Below are positions 50,493-60,904 of a stretch of DNA of 64,000 nucleotides, piece by piece. The notes under the pieces were generated by a model. That model saw only the letters and a list, made by a program, of their open reading frames with translations. It was not told the DNA's origin and searched no databases. Source of the stretch: Seison nebaliae (lineage: Eukaryota > Rotifera > Pararotatoria > Seisonacea > Seisonidae). The DNA lies in assembly GCA_023231475.1 (NCBI GenBank), contig JALJEE010002602.1:1-64000 (forward strand), read 5' to 3'. Within the stretch, counting starts at the first letter, position 1. Each line of letters begins with the position of its first letter. The translations under genes were made by a program, and so were the position numbers.

Positions 50493-52535
50493 ATGAAAGA
50501 GAAAAACATCGAACTTTTGGAGTACTCGACCGTACGAATGGCGTACGAGCAGATCAGTCGGATATTCCGGCAGAATCTTCGTTTAACTGAAAAAAGAATC
50601 TCCAGTATCCAAAATTTAATGATGACCTTCCTAAAATATGTGATAGAAAATCAGAATAATTTGAAGAGGAGTCATTATTTGCATCTCATCGAATCCGTCA
50701 CCACATTAATCGAACGAGTTGAAGAGAATATTAGAGAAGTTCGATAATGTTATTTATCATTTTTTTCTTATTCTCTTTTTCAGTTCCAAAAATCAGCCAT
50801 AATCGAACAAGCTTCCATTACACAATTTTTTATCAGTAACGATTATATGATGGAGTTGTATAATGTTTATGATGAAATCGATTCACCGCCATTGCCTTCA
50901 CCTGTAACGGTGACGGCGATCATAAATAATCAATCGATAAAATTCAATAGTGAATTAGAAGAGAGAAGATTTGATAATTTGAGGAAAATTGAAAATGAAG
51001 AAAAATTTATGAAAAGCTTTTTTCATCTCGATCGATTGACGAATGAAAGAAATATTATGTTGTTTAGAAACACATTAAAAATGTACAAGAAAGGATGTAC
51101 AAGTTCTCGATCTGGCGAAGAAGACGAATTGATGAAAGAAGAAGAAGTGGACGAGACGGATGTTAGTGAATTATTGAGTGAGATGAAAGAGGCAGATATC
51201 TATAAACAATTTTATGAGAAAGAAACGAAATATGTAAACGAGAAATCGATAGACGATCGATCACAATTACCATATTATAGTATGACATTCTATCAGAAAA
51301 TTATTGACCTATCTAATCGGAATACTTTCAATTTAATCGAGAAACATATCAAATCGTCTCCTGATACACATGCCGCATTACATCTCAAATATGATTTGAC
51401 GGATAGGAAATCTTTTTTCATTTCTCTCAGAACTCACAAATTAATCATCGATTATCTTCTCTCACAACAATGCTATTTAACTGCTATGAAAATGATTGAT
51501 TTATTGGATATGAATGATCTGATACAAACCGATACATATGCCACCATCTCTACCATCGTCGATGCATTGGATGTTTACGATTTATCACCCGCTCTTAAAT
51601 GGTGTCAAGAAAATCGAACAAAATTAAAAAAGAGTTATGTTAGCACTTCAATATATTATTATTATTATAATTATATTTTTTCTATCAATAATTTTTAGAG
51701 TCAACTCGAATTTATTTTACGACAACAAGAAGTGATCGAATTTTTTAGAAACAACGAAATAAAAAATGCAATTTCTCATTCCAAAAAATATTTGTTGCCT
51801 CTCATCCAAAGTATTCAGGAGGAGAAGACTGATGTGGATTATGTGACGAGACGAATGCGAGACACTTACCAAAAAGAATTGGAATCCACTCTCTGTCTCA
51901 TGATCTTTAACAAAACGACAATTCCCAAATATTACAACGTTTAAATTCTCACAATTCTTTCTTGTAGAAATTGAAATTGAACAATTTTTAGAAATTAGTT
52001 TCGTTCGATAGATGGAATCTAATAAAGCAGTTGTTTCGCAATGACTATCGCTCTCTTTATCAATTCCCTAAAATGGATACGTTAATTGCTCTCCTGCAAA
52101 TGGGCATGAGTTCCATCAAAACGGTGTTAGTCCAATATTTCCATAAAATTTCCCGTTTGCAAATTTCTATTCAAATTTTCAGTTACTGTTCGAACGATGA
52201 TGGGAAAGTGGGACGAAATCATCTGTGTGCTACGTGTTCAACATTTCTCTATCCTCTTTCACAACGATTGCCGATGGCATGTTATTCCAATTCGAAATTG
52301 ATCGATATGATGACTGGTGAGAATATCGATGACAACAATTGGCCGATGATGTTACCGAACGGATATGTATTTGGAAAGAATGTTTATCAATTTACTTCTC
52401 TTTTAAATATTCTTTATAATTCTCATAATATAGACAATCGAAGGTGTAATGGATGAACGGAAAGGAACGATAAGATGTCCGAAGACGAACGAAGTGTTTA
52501 CGAGAGAGAAATGTTGTCGAGTTTATGTCGTTTGA
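50493..52535 (+). CDS. MAEA: MAEA, catalytic-pair subunit of the CTLH E3 ubiquitin ligase
   Basis: Exons 50493-50738, 50784-51638, 51699-51938, 51992-52125, 52183-52381 and 52434-52535 give 591 residues (human 396). MAEA pairs with RMND5 in the CTLH (GID) E3 ubiquitin ligase. The N terminus LEYSTVRMAYEQISRIFRQ matches the family's EYPTLKVPYE-LNK-FR. LisH/CTLH follows from about residue 298 (LIIDYLLSQQCYLTAMKMID, PALKWCQENRTKLKKSYSQL, EFILRQQEVIEFFRNN), then the CRA region (FDRWNLIKQLFRNDYRSLYQ). The RING-like end has HLCATCSTFLYPLSQRLPMA, WPMMLPNGYVFGKN and IRCPKTNEVF. Extra length is an acidic, low-complexity insertion in exon 2 (about residues 104-280). Introns are 45-60 nt, all with GTT donors. 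The stop is 25 bp from that of TMUB on the other strand. Confidence 0.9.
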
Positions 52536-52560
52536 ATTAATGGTATTAAGATGAATAAAT

Positions 52561-53353
52561 TTAATTTATATTTCGTCCATGTCTTACGTTAGTTGTTGTT
52601 AAAATGAAGAAAAAAGTGATGAGACCCATCATGAAAGTAGAAGAGTTAGTGAAGATTATTGGAAAGTTGACTCGACTCAACCATCCTAATAAAAGTGAAA
52701 TGGCTCCAAATAATTTGAGGAAAATGTTCGATATCGTATCTAATTGAGCTCCTCTTAATACTCTTCCTCCTTGTTGTTGTTGTTGTTGTTGCTGTTGTTG
52801 TTGAGCGTTTGGTGGTCCATTGTGATTATGACAGACGACACAATGCATCGTGAATACTTGTGGGAAATTGCAAGTGGCCAAAAGTTGAGAGTCGTCGGTA
52901 AATGATCGTCCACCAAAAATTAAACGAATTCTCGATCGTTCGTCTTGATTGAATTTCTCCTTTAAAATCTCACTGAAATAAAATGAAGTTTGATAGAAAA
53001 ATAAATATTTGAAAGAAAAGACTTTTTAAAATTCGAAACTTTTTAATATAGCCGATTGTTCTTGTTGATAAGATGTTAAATGACATGACAGATCCATCCA
53101 AGAATTTCATAGTAATTTCATGATCTACCACTGGCATATCCTCTGGCATGGTTGGAGCTGTCGGTTCATATGGTACATCATTTCGACTAGTATTCTGCTG
53201 TTGTTGTTGTTGTTGCTGTTCTCGACGTTGTTGATAATTCGAATAAGAAACGTTAATTAGAGAATATAAATGTTTGAGAATTATGAGAGAGAGAATGAGG
53301 AACATCGATCCAAATAAAATCATCTCATTTCCTATTCCTTCGATGAATTCCAT
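52561..53353 (-). CDS. TMUB1: Transmembrane and ubiquitin-like domain protein (TMUB)
   Basis: Minus-strand exons 53353-53040 and 52972-52561 give 241 residues. The start MEFIEGIGNEM matches the conserved TMUB opening (IEGVGDEV). A first TM segment (residues about 10-32) is followed by a Gln-rich linker. The ubiquitin-like domain spans about 78-150 (EITMKFLDGSVMSFNI, TIGYIKNEILKEKFNQDE, SRIRLIFGGRSFTDDSQLL, MHCVVCHN). A second Gln run precedes two C-terminal hydrophobic segments (NIFLKLFGAISLLLGWL, FMMGLITFFFILTT). TMUB proteins sit in the ER membrane and act in ERAD-type degradation. The intron is 67 nt (donor GTTTCG, acceptor CAG). TMUB1 versus TMUB2 cannot be decided. Confidence 0.85.
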
Positions 53354-53461
53354 AGTTTTGACAATGAACAAAATACGGATAATTAATTAGAATTTTGAAA
53401 TGGATTTTCAAAAAAAATCTTATGGATCAATTCCTCCAATTTCACTTAATTTATATGTAAT

Positions 53462-53581
53462 TATTTCTCTTCAAACATCGAACTAAACATTTGAAAAGTT
53501 TGTTCTCGTACGTTATATTGATGTTGAATTAGACTATTAATTGTATTAAATTCGTCATTTTCACTTACATCACAAGACATT
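53462..53581 (-). CDS. 39-codon ORF just upstream of TMUB
   Basis: An ATG at 53581 opens 39 codons ending in TAA at 53462. Examples of its sequence are MSCDVSENDEFNTINSLIQH and VREQTFQMFSSMFEEK. Composition is balanced, with an amphipathic helical look and no AT-driven Lys/Asn/Ile bias. It ends 108 nt before the TMUB ATG on the same strand, so it could be an upstream ORF in the TMUB leader or a separate micropeptide. A GTAAGT-like donor (GTAAGTG at its fifth codon) is an alternative reading: a 5' exon end. I recognise no family. Confidence 0.4.
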
Positions 53582-55896
53582 GCGTTGATTTGTGTTATAT
53601 TGTTATTGATATTTATATCATATTTCGATATCGAAAAGAATTCTTGTTTATCTCTTGAAAAAAGTGATAATCAATCCGATAAAATATCAATATTTCTATT
53701 TGACATTTCATTAACTTTTTCTATTAACTAAATTTATTATAGTTTTTGTTCAGCTAATAGTTATCCGGATTCCGGAATGATGCATGCTAACGAACTGCTT
53801 AATCAGTGATGAATCGAATCGAATAATAATCAGGTTAAGAATTAAGAGAATTGTTAATCATTGTTCCAAGTGGAATAAAGATAAGTTAATTATTATTCAA
53901 ATATAACTTTGACACATCAGAACAGAATGGATCAGAACTACAATAATAAATTATTCATTGTGAACGAATTCTTATTCAAATGAATCTAAAAAAAAGAATG
54001 AGCAATTGAACTGAAGAATATAAGAGAACTAAACAAATTCGGTGCTGCCTCAATTTAGAAGTAAACTGACTAAAAATTATGACATTTTCTTAATTTCACG
54101 ATAGTTCGAAGAGAATATAAATTCCTTTCATAGACTTTGACGAAGTAATGAGCATTAAAAATTCAATTCGAAGGTCTTTCTCTCATTTAGAGAAGCAATG
54201 TTCATCTAATAATCATAATAAGTGAATCATGTTGGTGTATATGGAAGTGTCGATCTGTCAAATTTGTATCTTGATTCATTGTCCATTCTAAAACAAAACG
54301 ATTTGGTAATTTAACACTTATTGAAATAAGTTACGATGTTGGGTGTATTTATTCTTCATTTTTCAAGAAGCTCGCTAGTCCAAATGTAGAAAATCGGGAT
54401 CGTAGCTAGGAAATATGAGAGATTTGACAGTGCAATATATCCTTCAAACAATTAACGACTTTTCCTAATCAATAAAATGAGAAAATTGTATTTGAGAATG
54501 TTGTACTTCAGTTAGAGAGACAAGTAGATATACGTTAATTGAATTATGTACGCTGTCGAGTTGTCATTGAATTGAATGAAACTTATCATTTATTAAGTGG
54601 ATAGATTGATAAAAGAAGACTCTATCTTGTGCTTTGCGAATAGGAGAAAATAGGTAGGCAAATAATTGAATGATTGGAACATCATTCTTAATGAGTTATT
54701 GACGAGTATTCCGATCATATTATTCGACTAATATTAATGGAATCAATATATAATATCGTCGTTAACAATTTAAATGGATTACCTTTTGTATGTTAGAGGA
54801 ATGTTAGAAATATATCAAAAATGAGGACGTCATTAATGGGAGAGATATTGACATGTGTAATCTACTTGTCATTAGAAGAAGAAACGGAAGATCACAAACG
54901 AATGTAATGAAACAGGTGAGACTAGTGAAAACGACACCATTTATTCAACCTCAAGGGTATTTTCAATAGAATTACCAAATTTCGGTAGAGAGCACTTTCC
55001 CCATCATCATACAGGAGAAGAATGCACAAGAGGTCTACTATTGGAGGGAATGCAAAACACAATTATATATTAACTAGCCTTGTTGACACATCGATTACGT
55101 GCATTTCTCTTTATTTCTGTCTTTTCTGTTCATGTAATCAGACGAAAATAGGAAGAAAATGAAACGAAAGTTTGCTCCATGTAGATCATACGCCTAAAGT
55201 CTTGCTGTGTGTGTTCGAATGCACAATATGTCCATTATGTTCGATAATTGTGTGCAATTTCTATCATTTGTTATTTGAACGACACGTATACGGGAAAGGA
55301 AAAATAAAGGTCGTTTTTTTTTGCTCACTCTTGTGCAAAAGGAAAAAGTTCATTTCTCGCAATAATTCCAAGTTAATAATTTGTAATGGATGTACGATTC
55401 TCGTTCGTGGCCCAATACTGTTCTTCTTACGGCCACATTCCACGTTCTTCTATTTGTGGCTGATTACAACAAATGAGCCCTGGTGGAAACATTTTGAAGA
55501 AAGAGTATAAAATTATGATTATCTCTAAACATCTCTCTCGCTCTCTCGCTTTCTCTCTCTCTCTCTTAACATTGCTTTCATTGAAAAACATCTAGTAACG
55601 AAGGATTAGAAGTAATTAAATGATTTATGCTACAACATTTCATATCTAATTGGATAGAACATCTCCAATTTATTATATGTAATCTTTTCCTTTAACCCAC
55701 CATTAACAACGAACTCATCTACATTAATCCTTTGAAATGTCGTTAGCAGAAAATCCAATTGTATGATATCATCATAATAGTATAAATATTCGTTTCATTC
55801 GAATAGATCCGAAAGACTAATAATCTAAAGAGTAAATTCTACGGAAATAAATTCATATTATTTTTCTTGCACAATAATGTAATTTAGCAATGCAAT
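53582..55896. other. Intergenic region with (CT)n tract
   Basis: It holds a pyrimidine-rich CT/CTCG microsatellite at about 55529-55566. A 112-codon ORF at 55172-55510 has no recognisable domain and overlaps low-complexity sequence. A plausible acceptor (GTAATTTAG) lies at 55880-55888, just before the next gene's ATG. Confidence 0.4.
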
Positions 55897-56583
55897 ATGA
55901 TGTGCAATCGAGATGTTCGTCCACTTTTATATCTGGTGTTCTTTGGCGTAGCATTAGCAATGACATTTACGGGAGTGCAGAACTTGGGAAATTGTCCAAT
56001 GAAACCAGATTTACCTGTTTATTTACTTGTCGGTGGTTGCTTCTCTCTAGTTGAATGTGGTTATATCAGTTGGCTCTACATCAAATCGTCAAGACTGTCT
56101 AGTGACGAAGATGAGGAAGAAGGTTTAAGAGGTGTCGATCCTGGAATGGGTAGCGGTGGTGGAATGGAAGGTGGTGGGGGAGGTGGGGGAGGTGGAGGCG
56201 GTCAACATGGATTTCATGATGATGACGATCCATCTTCATCCAAATCATCAATTTTCGTTTCCGGCACTTTAGGCATATTTCTTCTATCCTGGTTAGGCGT
56301 TGGGTCGTGGTGGATGTACGAAATTTGGTGGCCTCCCTACTTTCCTGCACTACGACATCCGGATGATTGGTGTTCCAGTTCTACATGGTTGGTAGCTGTG
56401 TCGTGTTCGGCTACCGCTTATGGAATGGTCGTGTTAGTGATTCTTTACTGTGTCATCTGTAAACGATGTTGCGGCATATTTGGAACGATCTGTTTATGTT
56501 GTGCTGAAAAACATGTGAATGGAGACTTGCCAGATATGTTTGACGAAGGAGCCGAACAAGGTAATGGGATGAATGGTGTTTAA
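55897..56583 (+). CDS. Four-TM protein, TMEM272-like
   Basis: A 228-residue frame. Four hydrophobic segments lie at about 9-27, 40-62, 118-143 and 163-187. The loop between TM2 and TM3 is acidic (SSDEDEEEG), then a glycine run, then DDDDPSSSK. The N terminus is MMCNRDVRPLLYLVFFGV and the TM3 end reads GVGSWWMYEIWWPPYFP, followed by a Cys-rich end to TM4 (LYCVICKRCCG). The layout and the NCP motif after TM1 (LGNCPMKPDLPVYLLVGG) recall TMEM272-type proteins of arthropods, whose function is unknown. An acceptor-like GTAATTTAG precedes the ATG by nine bases, so a 5' exon may exist. Family assignment is from memory and moderately sure. Confidence 0.65.
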   Translation: MMCNRDVRPLLYLVFFGVALAMTFTGVQNLGNCPMKPDLPVYLLVGGCFSLVECGYISWLYIKSSRLSSDEDEEEGLRGVDPGMGSGGGMEGGGGGGGGGGGQHGFHDDDDPSSSKSSIFVSGTLGIFLLSWLGVGSWWMYEIWWPPYFPALRHPDDWCSSSTWLVAVSCSATAYGMVVLVILYCVICKRCCGIFGTICLCCAEKHVNGDLPDMFDEGAEQGNGMNGV

Positions 56584-57100
56584 CATCTCTCTCGACTATC
56601 GACAGCGATTTAGAAATATGTCAACTGATAAAATATATAAAATTAACAACTGAGAGATACAACAATGCAAATCAAAAAATGTATGCTATTCTAGTTCCAT
56701 TTCCCCCCTAAAAATTGTCAATATTTGTAAATAAACTTCTTTTTTTATTCAATTTATGTATCAACGTTATATTGGCTTATTCTTTCCTAGAAACAATCGA
56801 TTCCTAACCGATTATTAATGTTTTTCTTCTATTATTTCCGTCATTCAACAGAACAACATTAAAATTTCTAACAAAGATAAATTTGTATAAATTGTCTAAT
56901 AAATATTTGAATCTTTCTTCTTCAATCATTATCTTATTTTATATTGAAGGAATTTACTCTTTTTTCAATAGAATCCTTGAAATATTAACACCCATCAAAA
57001 ATAACTCTTTAAAAATAAAACATATTTATTATTCTACAAACAATTATTATAATAAAGGATCTTTTAAATATAAATGAATGAGGTTTAGGACTTTTGATAC
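56584..57100. other. Intergenic region
   Basis: The 3' UTR of the TMEM272-like gene (AATAAA near 56728), then AT-rich spacer. Confidence 0.4.
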
Positions 57101-57738
57101 TATTATTATTATTATTATTATTTATTAATCAAATTTCCGACGGGATAATAAAGAAAAAAGAGTAAAGAAATTTCGATCTTCGCCACTATTGATCAATCGG
57201 TGTAATTCCGCGAGAGATTCCAGATCGATTGGCATAGATTCTGAGGGGTAGTAAGAGAAAATGAAGTCTCTGAAATTCTGTAGATTCATACTATGAGACA
57301 AACCGTAATACCGGAGGGTATGTGAAAAGATTGATCGATTCTGAAAAAGGTTAGCGTTTGTGAGATGAGAAATGTGAAAATTAGATTCGGCGATTTTGTC
57401 GATAAGAGTAAAAATTCGACGGGAGAAGAGAATTGGTAGGGGAAGAAGACCGACTGTTGCGAAAAGCAGAGAACGATTACATCTGTGAAAATAACAAACT
57501 AATCTCCTAATAAGCCGATTGTAAGCGCGGTCAATAGACAAGAACGAGCGTTGATTGCATACCAAAATCGTTTCCAGAGAATATAAGGGAAGAACTAAAC
57601 TCTTAAAAAGCTGTAAACGTGATTTTAAAGCAGTGAATTTCGTTTTGGGAGAGAAAGAGAAGAAGGCTTTGCATAATTTGTTGCGAATATGATCTAATGC
57701 AACGGAGGATAGGCTGTAGAAATCAATAGTTGAACCTT
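57101..57738 (-). mobile_element. 5'-truncated LINE, reverse transcriptase C-terminal part, (TAA)n tail
   Basis: On the minus strand a frame is open from about 57738 to a TAA at 57127-57125. It reads ALDHIRNKLCKAFFSFSPKT, LKSRLQLFKSLVLPLYSLET, SFLSIDRAYNRLIRRLVCY and TLRYYGLSHSMNLQNFRDF. The pattern (paired helices, then FKSLV-PLY, then a basic RLIRR) is the region after the catalytic core of non-LTR reverse transcriptases. Immediately after the stop comes a (TAA)n tail, seen on the plus strand as (ATT)n at 57101-57124, a classic 3' end for I- and CR1-type LINEs. It lacks the catalytic YxDD region. The frame is open, so insertion may be fairly recent. Confidence 0.7.
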
Positions 57739-58279
57739 AAAATTCTTATAGTTTCATGCAGTTTAATTAAATCTGAATATAGTTTCCAATTAAAACTTTT
57801 AGAGCCATTTCATTAGAATCTCGAAACTAATATGAAGAGAACTTAATGATATTCATTTTTTTTTCATTTTTGAAAATTCCAATTTGGGTAATTTGAATTG
57901 TTGTTGATCGATCTCATCGTTAACGGTCAGTGGTAGGAGATTTCCTGTTTTCTTGAGGTTCTGAGATTGTCAGTAACATTGAGAATGTGCCTAAACCCCT
58001 GGGCTATGTACATCCAAATTTCAAACTTACATATCGCATAATGTTTAAGCATAATACAATACACATCATTTTTAATAAATTCTCTTATGATATTATTCAT
58101 TTCATCTTTTTTGAAAGGATTTGCCTCGGCATTCAATACACTCTCTAATTACGAATTCGTCTGCGGAATGAATACTGTGGAGGGAATTCAATTTTTAATA
58201 TCATTAAATATTATTTATGTGGATAATCCAAAGTCTTCGTTGAAAATTGTTCAAATAACAAAAATCGATCACACGTTTA
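57739..58279. other. Spacer between two LINE fragments
   Basis: AT-rich with short ORFs (57927-58136 minus, 58087-58305 plus) lacking recognisable features. Confidence 0.4.
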
Positions 58280-58640
58280 TTTTTATTATTATTATTTATT
58301 ATTAAAATTCCCATCTTCATAAAGAAGAAAAAAAATTTTTATCATCTGCGACATCAATTAAGAGTTGTCACTCCGCAAGAAATACTCGATCTATTGGCAG
58401 AGATGATATCGAGTCGAATGACGAAATGAATTGTTTAAAGTCATCGAGATGAATATTGTGAGATAATCCATAATAACGAATGGTGTGATAAAAGATGGAG
58501 TTGGAATGAAAGTAATATGTGTTCGAAATATATAATATCGAATATATATGATGAGTGGAATTCGGTGTCGGAAGTTTTGTCGATAAGAGAGAGGACTTTA
58601 TGTCTGCAACATAACACTTTTATGTACAACTAACAGGTTG
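58280..58640 (-). mobile_element. Second, decayed LINE 3' end with (TAA)n tail
   Basis: This is a diverged copy of the preceding fragment in the same orientation. Shared blocks are VLSLIDKTSDTEFH against IFTLIDKIAESNFH, and HTIRYYGLSHNIHLDDFKQF against HTLRYYGLSHSMNLQNFRDF. These lie in different frames here, separated by frameshifts. A (TAA)n tail on the minus strand (58280-58304) ends it, as in the first copy. The 5' truncation is at about 58640. Confidence 0.65.
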
Positions 58641-59437
58641 ATATACCAACCTTATATGAAGAATTTATGATATTTCGATGCAGCGTTCTATATTTTGAAT
58701 GAAACTATACCAGATGGACTATTAAATCGTACAATCATAAGTTTTGAATTGATATGTATTGACAAATTGTGTAATATACCATCTTATACAAATAATATAG
58801 AATTTTAAATTAAATGACTTATAGAAATATATATATATATAGATACGAAAACTTTTATCGTTCGATTTCTCGGCAAGTAGAGCAAACTATATGACGATGT
58901 GGAAAAAATATAAGCATCGCTAAAAAAATCGAGTGATGTGGAACAGGCGATAACGATTTCAAAAAAAATTTATTTTATAGAAATAGAGAATGTCTATGAT
59001 AACAGATAGAGAGATAGCAAAAGTAAGGATAATTTTAACAAGCTGTCAACTAACGTTATTTTAATCGTAATTCTTCAAATTTAATATAGATGATTTTATG
59101 AAAATTTAAGATCTTTAAGAAAATGATAAATAATTTTCTAATATTCCTAATTCCACAACACGGATGAAAAGGACAATTCTGTCAAGACCCAAAACAGACG
59201 TTGCAATCACATCAAGATAAGTGGAACAAGTGATCGAGACTTGAACTTATTTGATTGAAGTAGAAGAACCATTGAAGCGTAATAGAATCTAAATTCAAGG
59301 CTAAATTTGAAAAATAATTTCATATTTCTATTAATTTAAGAGACGACATTTGAAGAAGTGAAAAATTTGGATGAGAACAGAAAGTAAAGATAAAGTTGCA
59401 CTGGATTTGATGTAGAATGAAATGACAAAGGAGGAAG
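58641..59437. other. Intergenic region upstream of HEATR5
   Basis: AT-rich, with a short (AT)n tract near 58830-58840. A TGA lies five codons before the next gene's ATG in the same frame. Confidence 0.4.
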
Positions 59438-60871
59438 ATGGATACAATTTCAAAGAATAATATTGGAAGGACGAAAAGATCGTCGTTAATTCCGGATGAG
59501 AAGGAATGGAATGAATTAAGTTCTTTCACTCAGAAGTCGATGTTCGTTTACGAATATTTGAATGAGATGAAAGATAGATTGAATGATTTCGATGAATTAC
59601 CATTATCGGATGTTGATCATATAAAGAAATTGTTAAATGAATTTGGTGGAATGATATTTCAGAATAAAGATTTAGCAGAAAAGAAGAAAATTCGAAATAG
59701 GAAAATCCGTTTTCAAGATTGTTATAGTCAAGGAAGATTGACAGCGAAATTCTTCGTACAACTTTATGTTCATTTGTTGCGGAAAACGAATGAAATCAAA
59801 GAAATCTTCAACATCTCTCTCGATCATCTTCAGATGTCGCCACAACGTCGTGTGAAGATCGATTCGTTCACTTTATTTCATCGATTGATTCTTCTGTTGA
59901 TGATTGAGCAGATTTTGATCGATAATTGGAAATTATTCTATGAACAATTCAATGAGATTGTGGAGAAGTTGAAGAAGTTGTTAACGAATATCGACTACAT
60001 TTTAAAAGGAGAAGTTTATGGAGTTATCAAGAATATTTTGAATTATTTCTATTCAATCAATCATTCACATTCCACAATTAACGAGACATTATGTAAATCA
60101 TTAATTCGATCCTCCTTATCATCAGTGGTGAATGATGGAAATGAATTAGTGAAATGTTTCGCCATCGATTGTCTATCCACTCTAATCAAATTATCTCCGA
60201 AGAAATTGATTGTGGAGAAGGAGTTCGATAATCTCTTCAATTCTCTGGTCGTCGCACTTCATTCATCGACGATTCAAATAAGATATCATCTCATTCAAAC
60301 GATTAATGATCTCTTTATTCTCTCTATTCTATGTTATCATGAGAAAAGAAAGAGTGAAGGAAAGAAGAAGATGTTAACAATCGATTCGATTAATGATCAT
60401 CAATTAAAATTGGGGAAATTGAGTCTTGAAGAGAAATTGAGAAGTTTCCCCTCCAAATTCATTCAACGCCGTGGAAATTCTTTAAATTCTCATCAAGCAA
60501 ATTCTTCATCATCCACAACAACAATCACAACATCTGCCGATGATAGAAAGAAAGAAGAAATGGATCAACAACAACAACAGCATCAGAAACAACAATTATC
60601 AGAAGTAGAATTGATTAATGGACGATCCGTTGCTCAACTTGTCCATTTATTTAATTCGGCATTTGTTTCCGGTTATAAAAGATCATCAATCTTTTCAAAT
60701 TTCAATGGGAAAATCGATTTCCTTCTTGATCATTTCACGAATGAATCAATAAAATCTGATGGAATTGATCGTAACAATTCCATCGATTTAACTACAAACA
60801 ATAACAGAAACAACAACAACAACATTCAAAATAATAATAATAATAATAATAATGAGAATATAAATAATTCA

Positions 60872-60904
<33 letters not shown>

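Noticed and set aside
55172-55510. A 112-codon plus ORF rich in Cys and Phe
   Set aside because: It is made from low-complexity T-rich sequence and does not connect to the TMEM272-like gene.
57125-57565. A host gene of 146 codons
   Set aside because: The frame continues upstream without a start, reads as the end of a LINE reverse transcriptase, has a (TAA)n tail and has a decayed second copy 1 kb away.
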